Assembly: GCA_024681875.1 (NCBI GenBank)
Contig: JAILAA010000170.1
Location: 1-17,712 of the forward strand
Direction: 5' to 3'
DNA: 17,712 nt
From: Prevotella sp.
GTDB lineage: Bacteria; Bacteroidota; Bacteroidia; Bacteroidales; Bacteroidaceae
The position numbers were made by a program, and so were the translations under genes. Positions 6,554 through 14,284 of this stretch are shown piece after piece (position 1 is the first letter of the stretch; each line of letters opens with the position of its first letter). The notes under the pieces are model-generated. The model made no database searches. It had not been told where the DNA came from and worked only from the letters and a program-made list of their open reading frames with translations.

Positions 6554-6699
6554 ACAAAGTGATAACAAATTGGAAGAGAAAGACCGTTTTGTCTTTACAA
6601 AAAGACATTTAGTTGTATTTTTAACAAACAAGAAGCGAATAAAAGTTGAAAAACGCTACCAATTTGCAGTACCTTTGCACCGTCAAACTATCAAAGTGA
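6554..6699 (+). promoter_or_regulatory. glnN promoter, aligned without gaps to the glnK promoter
   Basis: The core is TTG at 6646-6648, 21 bp, then TACCTTTG at 6670-6677. Upstream boxes are ACAAAGTGATAACAAA (6554-6569), TTTACAAAA (6594-6602) and TTTAACAAACAAG (6620-6632). Core C residues (6566, 6598, 6625) are again 32 and 27 bp apart. The transcribed start CACCGTCAAA (6678-6687) leads to CAAAGTGA at 6692-6699, 137 bp after the upstream copy. The leader is about 36 nt. Confidence 0.8.
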
Positions 6700-6719
6700 T
6701 ATTTACAAATAGGTAAATT

Positions 6720-8933
6720 ATGGAAGCATTAAGATTTCAGGTTGTCGGTGAGGCTTTCAAGAAGAAGCCGCTCGACGTAAAAACACCCAGTGAAAGGCCT
6801 TACGAGTATTTCGGCAAGAAGGTCTTCAACCGTGAGAAGATGTACAAGTATCTGCCGAAGCAGGTCTATGAGAAGATGATAGACGTGATGGACAATGGTG
6901 CCCGTCTGGATCGTGACATTGCCGACGCTGTGGCTGCAGGCATGAAGCAGTGGGCCATAGAGAACGGCGTGACACACTATACGCACTGGTTCCAGCCTCT
7001 GACCGAGGGAACCGCCGAGAAGCATGACTCGTTCATCGAGCATGACGGCAAGGGTGGCATGGTAGAGGAGTTTACCGGCAAGCTGCTCGTCCAGCAGGAG
7101 CCTGACGCCTCGTCGTTCCCCTCAGGTGGCATCCGCAGCACCTTCGAGGCCCGTGGCTATTCTGCCTGGGACCCCACGTCGCCTGTTTTCATCATCGACG
7201 ACACGCTGTGCATCCCCACCGTATTCATCAGTTATAGCGGTGAGGCACTCGACTACAAGGCTCCGCTGCTGCGCGCCCTGCATGCCGTCAACGTAGCCGC
7301 CGTTGATGTATGCCACTATTTCGACCCCTGCGTGAAGAAGGTAACGTCAAACCTCGGCTGGGAGCAGGAATATTTCCTCGTGGATGAGGGATTGTATGCC
7401 GCCCGTCCCGACCTGCTGCTGACAGGCCGCACGCTGATGGGACACGACTCTGCCAAAAACCAGCAGATGGACGACCACTACTTCGGCGCCATCCCCGAGC
7501 GTGTAGCAGCCTTTATGCGCGACCTGGAGATTCAGGCCCTTGAACTCGGCGTGCCCTGCAAGACGCGTCACAACGAGGTGGCTCCTAACCAGTTCGAGCT
7601 CGCTCCCATCTTTGAAGAGACCAATTTGGCCGTCGACCACAACATGATGCTGATGTCGCTGATGAAGAAGGTGGCCCGCAAGCATGGATTCCGCGTGCTG
7701 CTGCACGAGAAGCCTTTCGCAGGTATCAACGGCTCGGGTAAGCACAACAACTGGAGCTTAAGCACTGACAACGGCATCCTGCTGCACGCTCCCGGCAAGA
7801 CTCCTGAAGCCAACCTGCGCTTCGCCACCTTCATTGTAGAGACGCTGATGGGTGTCTATAAGCACAACGGACTGCTGAAGGCCTCGATCATGAGCGCCAC
7901 CAACGCCCACCGTCTGGGTGCCAACGAGGCTCCCCCCGCCATCGTGTCATCATTCCTCGGCAAGCAGGTGAGCGAACTGCTCGACCATATAGAGACTGCC
8001 GACAAGGACTTCCTGTCCATGACTGGCAAACAGGGTCTGAAGATGGATATCCCCGAGATTCCTGAACTGCTCATCGACAATACTGACCGTAACCGCACGT
8101 CGCCTTTCGCCTTCACGGGCAACCGCTTCGAGTTCCGTGCCGTAGGATCTGAGGCCAACTGCGCATCGGCTATGATTGCCCTGAACAGTGCCGTGGCCGA
8201 GGCTCTCGTCAACTTCAAGAAACGTGTCGACGCCCGCATCCCTGAGTTCGAGAAGAAGCTTGCCGGCACAGAGCACAGCGCCAAGTTCCACGCCATCATC
8301 GACGTGCTGCGTGAGGACATCAAGACCTGCAAGCCCATCCGTTTCGACGGCAACGGCTACTCTGACGAGTGGGTTGCCGAAGCCGAGAAGCGCGGGCTGG
8401 ACGTCGAGAAGTCTTGTCCGAAGATTTTCGAGCGCTACCTCGACGAGGAGAGCATCGCCATGTTCGAAAGCCTCGGGGTGATGACGAAAAAGGAACTGGA
8501 GGCCCGCAACGAGGTGAAGTGGGAGACCTACACGAAGAAGATTCAGATTGAGGCCCGTGTGCTGGGCGACCTCTCGATGAACCATATCATCCCTGTGGCT
8601 ACCAGCTACCAGACGGCTCTTCTGAAGAATGTGGACAGCATCTCAACAGTGTTCCCCATCGACAAGGCCGAGAAGCTGAATGCCCGCAACCTCAAGATTA
8701 TCGAGGAGATTGCCGAGCACACCAGTGCCATTGAGAAAGGTGTTGAGGAATTGGTCAATGCCCGCAAGCTCGCCAACAAAATCGAGGACGAGCACGAAAA
8801 GGCCATCGCCTACCATGATAAGGTAGAGCCGAAGCTCGACGACATCCGCTATCAGATTGACAAGCTGGAGCTCATCGTCGACGATGCCCTCTGGCCGTTG
8901 CCCAAATATCGAGAACTGCTATTTATAAGATAG
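6720..8933 (+). CDS. glnN: Glutamine synthetase type III
   Basis: GSIII (EC 6.3.1.2) joins ammonia to glutamate with ATP and is the main assimilatory synthetase of Bacteroidales. At 737 aa it has the length of the type III family (about 700-730), far above GSI. Visible features: FQPLTEGTAEKHDSF (91-105), the GSIII-specific stretch EFTGKLLVQQEPDASSFPSG (117-136), QEYFLVDE (216-223), KTRHNEVAPNQFELAP (281-296), the metal/ATP region GINGSGKHNNWSLSTD (335-350) and RTSPFAFTGNRFEFRAVGS (459-477). The C-terminus WPLPKYRELLFIR is the normal family end, so its TAG is a true stop. It has its own promoter, 36 nt before the ATG, that mirrors the PII operon promoter, so channel, sensor and synthetase are likely controlled together. 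No obvious T-rich terminator follows; the next gene converges. Confidence 0.97.
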   Translation: MEALRFQVVGEAFKKKPLDVKTPSERPYEYFGKKVFNREKMYKYLPKQVYEKMIDVMDNGARLDRDIADAVAAGMKQWAIENGVTHYTHWFQPLTEGTAEKHDSFIEHDGKGGMVEEFTGKLLVQQEPDASSFPSGGIRSTFEARGYSAWDPTSPVFIIDDTLCIPTVFISYSGEALDYKAPLLRALHAVNVAAVDVCHYFDPCVKKVTSNLGWEQEYFLVDEGLYAARPDLLLTGRTLMGHDSAKNQQMDDHYFGAIPERVAAFMRDLEIQALELGVPCKTRHNEVAPNQFELAPIFEETNLAVDHNMMLMSLMKKVARKHGFRVLLHEKPFAGINGSGKHNNWSLSTDNGILLHAPGKTPEANLRFATFIVETLMGVYKHNGLLKASIMSATNAHRLGANEAPPAIVSSFLGKQVSELLDHIETADKDFLSMTGKQGLKMDIPEIPELLIDNTDRNRTSPFAFTGNRFEFRAVGSEANCASAMIALNSAVAEALVNFKKRVDARIPEFEKKLAGTEHSAKFHAIIDVLREDIKTCKPIRFDGNGYSDEWVAEAEKRGLDVEKSCPKIFERYLDEESIAMFESLGVMTKKELEARNEVKWETYTKKIQIEARVLGDLSMNHIIPVATSYQTALLKNVDSISTVFPIDKAEKLNARNLKIIEEIAEHTSAIEKGVEELVNARKLANKIEDEHEKAIAYHDKVEPKLDDIRYQIDKLELIVDDALWPLPKYRELLFIR

Positions 8934-9014
8934 GCAAACAGGTTTGAACGCAAGTTTCAAGTTTGCAGGGGGCTTGAAGCTGTGATAGTCTCGGGTCCCC
9001 ATTCCTTTGTCATG

Positions 9015-9674
9015 TCAGGAATCCCTTTCCACGATGCCAGTCAGTTCATCTATGCTGTTGATGATATCATCAGCTCCTGCCTCTTCAAGTTCCCTGACCG
9101 TTCCGTTGCCGTAAGTCACGCCGCAAGTCTTGGCTCCTGCATTTACGCCCATCAGAATATCCACATTCATATCTCCAACTACCAATGTCTCAGAGGCATC
9201 ATGCCCCAAAGCAGCGAGAATGTTCAGCACAGGTTCAGGATCAGGCTTTGCCCTTTCCACATCGTCAGCCCCTATCAGATAAGAGACAGCCCCGGAAATG
9301 CCCAACTCCTGTGTCAACTCTACCAACGAGGCATGAGAACGAGACGAAGCGATTGCCAGCGTCAATCCTCGTTCTTTCAATGAATACAGCGTCTCTACTA
9401 CTCCGGGGAATGTCTGCGGACGGATCGTCTGCAGGTTCTCTTTGAAGATTCGCCTATAGGTGTCGGCACACTGCTGAATCATCGTTTTGTCCTTGTCCGG
9501 GTATAAAGCCTCAAAGCAACCCAACAGCGGAAGGCCAATGGTTGAGGCACATTCCGTATCGCTACGGCTGGGCAGCCCTAACGCTGCTATCGTCATCTGC
9601 ATAGTAGTAACGATATTCCGTCTGGTGTCTCCCAGCGTCCCGTCAAAGTCGAAAATAATCAGTTCGGTCTTCAT
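9015..9674 (-). CDS. HAD-superfamily phosphatase (phosphoglycolate phosphatase-like)
   Basis: A 219 aa soluble hydrolase of the haloacid dehalogenase superfamily, class with an alpha-helical C1 cap. Motif I is DFDGTLGD (9-16) with nucleophile Asp9 and general acid Asp11. Motif II is ASS (109-111), motif III is Lys143 in AKPDPEP and motif IV is GDMNVD (167-172), with the metal-binding acids. Overall shape and spacing match phosphoglycolate phosphatase and beta-phosphoglucomutase relatives, but the substrate cannot be told; pyrophosphate and other small phosphates are alternatives. The ATG at 9674 puts motif I at the usual distance from the N-terminus. It converges on glnN with 81 bp between stops and seems to be transcribed alone. 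Confidence 0.9.
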   Translation of the reverse strand: MKTELIIFDFDGTLGDTRRNIVTTMQMTIAALGLPSRSDTECASTIGLPLLGCFEALYPDKDKTMIQQCADTYRRIFKENLQTIRPQTFPGVVETLYSLKERGLTLAIASSRSHASLVELTQELGISGAVSYLIGADDVERAKPDPEPVLNILAALGHDASETLVVGDMNVDILMGVNAGAKTCGVTYGNGTVRELEEAGADDIINSIDELTGIVERDS

Positions 9675-9769
9675 CTGTCAATCCCTTGTCTTTTCGTAAC
9701 TAAAGCTTCCTCTATCATTCCCATATAGCCTTTTGCCATTAGAGTGGTTTCTTATCGCAAAAACCAGGG

Positions 9770-9777
9770 CAAAGTTA
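9770..9777 (-). promoter_or_regulatory. Possible -7 box for the HAD phosphatase gene
   Basis: On the minus strand TAACTTTG fits TAnnTTTG and would start transcription about 90 nt before the ATG at 9674. No TTG is found 19-21 bp upstream, so the site is weak. The remainder of 9675-9952 (about 280 bp between the phosphatase and the tRNA promoter) shows no convincing gene; a short open frame at 9678-9863 overlaps this box and is considered non-coding. Confidence 0.4.
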
Positions 9778-9952
9778 ACAATAATTCCACAATAATCACT
9801 CTCTTTGCAACTGAAAATTGCGAAAACAGAGAATCTGTGGCATTTCTTGAAGAAGTTGTGCACTCAGCCCACTGAGGCAGTTCAAATGTTAAAAAACAAC
9901 AACACACAGACAATTCATCATTCTTCGTTCTTCTTTCTCCATTAAAAATACC

Positions 9953-9960
9953 TACCTTTG
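9953..9960 (+). promoter_or_regulatory. -7 box of the tRNA-Arg gene
   Basis: TACCTTTG at 9953-9960 followed by GCACC is a perfect Bacteroidota -7 box, with the tRNA starting 15 bp after it. No clear -33 TTG is present, and it lacks the three ACAA boxes of the dapF, glnK and glnN promoters, which makes it a useful contrast. Confidence 0.7.
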
Positions 9961-9975
9961 CACCAGCAATTGTGC

Positions 9976-10047
9976 GCCCTGATAGTTAAATGGATATAAC
10001 AAGGCTCTCCTAAAGCTTAGTTCCGAGTTCGATTCTCGGTCGGGGTA
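9976..10047 (+). tRNA. tRNA-Arg, anticodon CCT
   Basis: A complete cloverleaf folds by hand: acceptor GCCCTGA/TCGGGGT (with G-T at 1:72 and T-G at 5:68), D-arm GTTA/TAAC, anticodon arm AGGCT/AGCTT with loop CTCCTAA (anticodon CCT at 10009-10011, reading AGG), a four-base variable loop, T-arm CCGAG/CTCGG with loop TTCGATT, and discriminator A at 10047. CCA is not encoded. It is a single tRNA gene between its promoter and terminator. I see no integrase or attachment-site duplication beside it within the window. Confidence 0.93.
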
Positions 10048-10050
10048 CTG

Positions 10051-10086
10051 AGTGAGAAACCACCGCAGGTTTCTCACTTTCTTTTT
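10051..10086 (+). terminator. Intrinsic terminator of the tRNA gene
   Basis: AGTGAGAAACC (10051-10061) pairs perfectly with GGTTTCTCACT (10068-10078) over 11 bp with a six-base loop, followed by a T-rich tract to 10086. It begins four bases after the tRNA. Confidence 0.9.
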
Positions 10087-10160
10087 CTCCGCACCCTCGT
10101 AACTTCTTGGTTTCTTAAAAGGTCAAGGGCAAGCCTGAGTGCATCAAGTTAAAGAGGCAA

Positions 10161-10211
10161 AATAAAAACGCCCCAAGGGGCGAGAAAGGGGGCGTTTTTA
10201 TTATGCCCCCT
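10161..10211. terminator. Bidirectional terminator with three competing arms
   Basis: AATAAAAACGCCCC (10161-10174) and GGGGCGTTTTTATT (10189-10202) are perfect 14 bp inverted repeats, giving a T-run on either strand. It ends the minus-strand surface-protein gene (stop at 10268-10270) and backs up the tRNA terminator. Alternative pairings exist: CGCCCC with GGGGCG at 10169-10182, and AGGGGGC (10187-10193) with GCCCCCT (10205-10211). Nothing else is recognisable at 10087-10160 or 10212-10267. Confidence 0.88.
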
Positions 10212-10267
10212 CCCTCGTCAAATGTTTCGCGCCCTGAAGCTTATGTACTACGCCCAGAAACAAAAAT

Positions 10268-13200
10268 TTACCTTTTTGTTGTAATGACAACGGTTGCACC
10301 GCGATGGATATAGACACCCGGCTGCGTGGGACGGCGGCCTATCTTGAAGCCCTGCAGGGTGTACCATTCGGCGTCGTCGTCGGCAGAAACGCCTACTGCA
10401 TAGATGCCTTCCGAGACTTTGTCCAAGTCTAACACGTAGGGCTGCTCGAGCGTTCCGTAGGCTCCGTCGCTGACAAAGTGCTTCTCGTTTTCCATCACGT
10501 ATTCCCGGCCGTTGTGCCAGACACGCAGCTCGATGGTGGCATCCTTGTCGTCAGCCGACGAGCCCATGACGGTCAGGAAGTAGTAGCCGCCGCTGAATGT
10601 GATGGCTCCGCGGCACTCGCCATTGATGAAGGCGCCTACCTCGGCATCTTCCATACGCTCGTTGTTTTTCTCTACGACGGTGATGAAGGCCATGTTGTCG
10701 GGGAATTGGCTGTCATCGACCGGGGTGTAGTGAGCGGTGAGGGGTGAGGGGTGAGAGGTCAGAGCGGTCGTTCTGCGGCCATAGGCGGTGCCGGCGGATT
10801 TCCTCGGATAGTGGAACGTCTTGGCGGCGGCTGCCTTCGACTCGTAGAGGTAGCCCTCGCCCGGCACAATGCTCTCCAAGATGCCCTCCCAGGTGCCTCG
10901 GCTGCCGAAGATGGCGTAGGCACGGCGGCTCTTCACCATGTCGCCCACCTCGGGCTTCAGGTCGGCAAAGGCCTCGTCGAGCGACATGACGCTGCCTGAC
11001 AATGTGCCTATCCAGTTATATCCCTTTCGGATGGTCTGTTCACGCTCTGCCACATCGATGGTTTTGCCAAAGACGTCGAGCGAGGTGGCTGACGACACCT
11101 GTACCTTATACATATTGCCGGGCTCTATGTCTGTCAGTGTTCCCTCCACTTTGCTGCCGTCGCTGGCTACCGAGGCAAAAGTGGTCTTGCCCTTGACCAA
11201 CTGGTATTTCTTCAAATCCTTCGAGGCCTTAGGCAGGATATCCCTGATGGCCGTCGACTCGGGCTGCACGTGGAGCGACATCCACGTCCATCCCCTGGGC
11301 AAGGAAACGGTCTGCAACAGGTTGTCGGTAGAGCGGAATGCCACGGGATGGTCGTAGGTGCCGATGATGGCATCGGGCGTGTACGTCAGGTTGGTCTGAC
11401 CCTGTCCGTCTCCCCCGAAGGAGGTGGGAACGGTGAGCTCTACGATGGGATAGGTGATGCCCGTCGATGCATCGTACATCTTGAACGTCAGGTTACGCTG
11501 GCCCGTGCTCAGGTCGGTGGGGGCGGCGCCATAGACAATCATGTCCATATAGTAGGCATCGCGGGTGCTGACATACTTTGGCTGTGCCACGCCGCAGCAG
11601 AGGCCCATATCGTCGAAGGCAGCCACCTTCGTCTCGGTGTATTCGCAAATCTTATCGTCGATGTATACCTGTCCTGTCAGGGTCATGTTGCTCTCGTAGC
11701 GGTCGGCATCGACCACCCAGTCGGGTGTGTCACCCTCAACGGTGATGTTGGCCTGCTGAACGCGGCGTATGCCCAGATGGTCGGTAAGGTAGATATAGAC
11801 CACGTACTTACCCACAGGAACCATCTTTCCTATGTAGAACTCCAGGAATTCATAGTCGTTCTCGACAATGCCGATGGGCTTGTCAACCGTCATCCATGTA
11901 GGCAGGCCGCTGATTTCGTAGCTCTGGGGCTGACCTGTCCTGTTATAGACGGGGAGCAAGAATGTAAGCTCTTCATTCCACTTTTTGTAGTGTGCTGTAG
12001 GATAGGTCTGCTGGTTGCCATTTTTCCAATCGACGCTGGCGAAGTCGGCATGGAACAGCCACTCGACAGTCTCGGAGTTGTTGCCGTGCTCGTCCTTGAT
12101 ATAGTCAACCTTGGCCACGAAGTCGTTGCCATCCATCAGCGGCAGCGAGGAGTCGGGGAAGCTGAAGTAGAGCTCGTCGGCAGAAGCCGTGAAGTTGAAC
12201 TGCGTGTCGTCCATGCGCAACTTCGTGGAGCCGGGCTTCAGGGCAGGAGCATTGACAGCCTGCGTCGGGGATTGAGTGTTGACTATTTTCAGTCGCGAGT
12301 CTTTCTCACCATAGTTAGCGGTAGAGAAGGTGGTGGTCACGGTGCCCTGCTCGTTACGGCTGATTTCCTCCATGGGGAAATAGCCCACCAAGCCGGGATA
12401 GCTGTCGTCCATGCGCTCGTACATGCGGTCGCTGATGAGAGCTCCGTCGAGGGCAGCGCCCCAAATGCGAATCTCGTCGACATCGCCAATGAAGCGGTTG
12501 ACTTCCTCGTTGTCATATCGTTCACCGCCTACCATCAGATAGTGTGAGCTGATGCCGGGCACGCTGGCTTCGGGCAGCACTTTCACCGCCTGTCCATCGA
12601 TGTAGGCAATGGCACTGGTGCCGCGCCGCACGTTGAAGGCCATGTGGTGCCAGTTGCCGTCGCAGTAGTTGTTGTCGCTCAGTATGATTTCTTTATTGCC
12701 GGTCTTCAGATGCAGCTTGCTGTCTTTGAATCCTATCACTGTATTGTCCAGCGACAACAGAGTGGCTGCTTCGTCGTTGTCGGCCTCATCGCCGCGGAAC
12801 CACATCTCGAAAGCGAAGTTGTCGGTTTTGCTGGGGTTGAAGGTGCTGATGTCTATCTTCAGCGTTTCCTGTCCGTCAAGATGTGCGGCGCGATTCTCGT
12901 TGTTGATATACCAGCTCTCGCTATCCATGTGCATGTGGCGCGAACGGGCCAGGTCGGTGATTTGCGTGCCGTGGCCTTCGTCCATACGCCAATAGCCCAC
13001 GAGTCCTGGTGTGTAGGATGCCCGCTTCTCGAGTCGCTTCTCATAGAGTTCAGTAGCTGTCACTTCGGAGTTCCAGATAGAGAGGCCGGCAATCATTCCC
13101 GTCATGCCGTCGCCACCGATGCCCAGCTTGCCATGACTGCTGAGATCTTTTGCAATGACGTTCTCGCCCACATAGATGGGCTTTTTATCATTGGCCGTGG

Positions 13201-14284
13201 CATAGAGCATGGTGATGCGGTTCTCGGGATTGTCGGCATCCTTGCGGTCATAGTTCAGCGCCATGTATACCCATTGGTTGTCGGGAATCCTAGTATTGGT
13301 ATCATAGACAGCATCTTCGTTGCCGATGCGTGCCCGCAGCATACCGTCGTCATGGGTTGAGAGCGAAAGCAGGTTGTCGTCGGTGCCCACGCTGACGATG
13401 GTGCCGTCGCCCTGGCGGTAGAACCACAGGTCGAAGGCATAGTCATAGTTCGCCAGGTCGTACATAGCATCGGTCTCGATGCGCTTGCCGTTGAGCTGTG
13501 CTGCCACATCGGGCGCACTCGTAGCCACAGCATTGTTCAGGCCGCCCTCGATGCGGAAGTTGTCGCTCTTGCTCAGCGAGTTGCCGTTGAGCACCTCGTT
13601 GAAGCGTATGTGCATGTTGTTGCGGTTCATATAGGTCAGCCAGCCGTCCTCGGGACTTACCATGCCCAGGATCTTCGGGCCGTGGGTGTCCTGCGTCACC
13701 TCGATGATGTTGCTCTCGTAGGTCACATCGTCGTTGCCATACTTGCCGAAGGTCTGAGCCTGCAGCTCGTAGAGGCCGTCCTCGGCAAAGGCTACCGAGT
13801 CTGCAAACTGGCTGCCTTGTGGCATGGGCTCGTAACCCATCGTGAGCAGGCTGTCGACGGTGGTCCATTGCTTGACAACGTTCCACGTGTCGGTGCCCTT
13901 GCGGCGGAAGCGCAGGCGGATGCCCTTCAGATTGTTGTTCTGACGGTCGAGGTTGTACATCTTGGCAATGATGCCGCCATTGTCCTTCAGGTATTCCTGG
14001 TTGAGCACGGTGTGATCGACAGCCAGGTCGACATGGTCCGACGACGGCACGAAGTGTACGCGAAGCGTCACCTTGTCGCTTTCGATGCTCGGGTCTTTCT
14101 CGGACTTCAGCTGCACAACGATGTCTTCGTAGTCAATGATGCTCGGGTCACTCTGACGTATGATGAGGGTCTTCTCGATGGTCTCGCCGCCCTTCATCTT
14201 GATGAGTCGTCCGTCCTTGCCGTTGCTCAGCACGGCCCCGTCGACCAAGAGGATAGCGCCATTGGGATTGCTGCCTTCCTTCAC
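10268..14284 (-). CDS. C-terminal half of a giant LamG/Ig-like surface protein, cut off by an in-frame TAG
   Basis: 1338 codons in the same frame as the gene half upstream, separated from it only by the TAG at 14287-14285. The GTG that follows the TAG lies inside a beta-rich domain and is unlikely to be a real start. Counting from that GTG: beta-rich adhesion-like region (1-195); first LamG-like domain (about 265-420, YAFDLWFYRQGDG to AGLSIWNSEV); second LamG-like domain (about 465-625, NFAFEMWFRGDE, WHHMAFNV, DVDEIRIWGAAL); Ig-like domain around YEISGLPTWM (789-798); a module near 875-950 (KVAAFDDMGLCCGV); a GWTWMSL/GYNWIGT module (about 990-1155); a second copy of the first module near 1215-1275 (EVGAFINGECRGAITF); and a tail EWYTLQGFKIGRRP...GVYIHRG (1306-1329) resembling type-A C-terminal sorting tails. 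An exported, probably T9SS-delivered, carbohydrate-binding or adhesive role is inferred. If the TAG is real, this half is probably not made. Confidence 0.72.
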   Translation of the reverse strand: MKEGSNPNGAILLVDGAVLSNGKDGRLIKMKGGETIEKTLIIRQSDPSIIDYEDIVVQLKSEKDPSIESDKVTLRVHFVPSSDHVDLAVDHTVLNQEYLKDNGGIIAKMYNLDRQNNNLKGIRLRFRRKGTDTWNVVKQWTTVDSLLTMGYEPMPQGSQFADSVAFAEDGLYELQAQTFGKYGNDDVTYESNIIEVTQDTHGPKILGMVSPEDGWLTYMNRNNMHIRFNEVLNGNSLSKSDNFRIEGGLNNAVATSAPDVAAQLNGKRIETDAMYDLANYDYAFDLWFYRQGDGTIVSVGTDDNLLSLSTHDDGMLRARIGNEDAVYDTNTRIPDNQWVYMALNYDRKDADNPENRITMLYATANDKKPIYVGENVIAKDLSSHGKLGIGGDGMTGMIAGLSIWNSEVTATELYEKRLEKRASYTPGLVGYWRMDEGHGTQITDLARSRHMHMDSESWYINNENRAAHLDGQETLKIDISTFNPSKTDNFAFEMWFRGDEADNDEAATLLSLDNTVIGFKDSKLHLKTGNKEIILSDNNYCDGNWHHMAFNVRRGTSAIAYIDGQAVKVLPEASVPGISSHYLMVGGERYDNEEVNRFIGDVDEIRIWGAALDGALISDRMYERMDDSYPGLVGYFPMEEISRNEQGTVTTTFSTANYGEKDSRLKIVNTQSPTQAVNAPALKPGSTKLRMDDTQFNFTASADELYFSFPDSSLPLMDGNDFVAKVDYIKDEHGNNSETVEWLFHADFASVDWKNGNQQTYPTAHYKKWNEELTFLLPVYNRTGQPQSYEISGLPTWMTVDKPIGIVENDYEFLEFYIGKMVPVGKYVVYIYLTDHLGIRRVQQANITVEGDTPDWVVDADRYESNMTLTGQVYIDDKICEYTETKVAAFDDMGLCCGVAQPKYVSTRDAYYMDMIVYGAAPTDLSTGQRNLTFKMYDASTGITYPIVELTVPTSFGGDGQGQTNLTYTPDAIIGTYDHPVAFRSTDNLLQTVSLPRGWTWMSLHVQPESTAIRDILPKASKDLKKYQLVKGKTTFASVASDGSKVEGTLTDIEPGNMYKVQVSSATSLDVFGKTIDVAEREQTIRKGYNWIGTLSGSVMSLDEAFADLKPEVGDMVKSRRAYAIFGSRGTWEGILESIVPGEGYLYESKAAAAKTFHYPRKSAGTAYGRRTTALTSHPSPLTAHYTPVDDSQFPDNMAFITVVEKNNERMEDAEVGAFINGECRGAITFSGGYYFLTVMGSSADDKDATIELRVWHNGREYVMENEKHFVSDGAYGTLEQPYVLDLDKVSEGIYAVGVSADDDAEWYTLQGFKIGRRPTQPGVYIHRGATVVITTKR
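10730..10764. repeat. Heptanucleotide tandem repeat inside the surface-protein gene
   Basis: Five consecutive seven-base units on the plus strand: GTGAGCG, GTGAGGG, GTGAGGG, GTGAGAG, GTCAGAG. The two central units are identical. On the coding strand they encode a low-complexity linker (TSHPSPLTAH) between two folded modules. A gain or loss of one unit would shift the frame. Confidence 0.8.

Noticed and set aside
6492..6716. Small open frame between the TorF-like gene and glnN
   Set aside because: It spans a terminator arm and the whole glnN promoter and has no protein-like pattern.
7856..8585. Minus-strand open frames of 165 and 211 codons inside glnN
   Set aside because: They are shadows of a strongly conserved glutamine synthetase gene with no domain or promoter support.
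8951..8980. TTCAAG/CTTGAA inverted repeat after glnN as a terminator
   Set aside because: The stem is only six bases with no T-run on either strand; chance occurrence is likely.
9678..9863. 61-codon minus-strand open frame before the HAD gene
   Set aside because: It overlaps the only -7 box candidate for the HAD gene and has no recognisable domain or start signal.
9976..10047. tRNA-Arg as the attachment site of an integrated element
   Set aside because: No integrase gene or repeated 3' tRNA end was found in the window.
11270..12547. Long plus-strand open frame (425 codons) opposite the surface-protein gene, with others at 13610-14650 and 14744-15706
   Set aside because: They are antisense to long frames with clear LamG, regulatory-like and Ig-like domain patterns, have Val/His/Leu-rich compositions typical of reverse-strand reading, and lack promoters and recognisable domains.
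14282..14284. GTG right after the TAG as the start of an independent gene
   Set aside because: It lies in the middle of a beta domain, has no promoter or ribosome site, and the frame is continuous with the upstream half.
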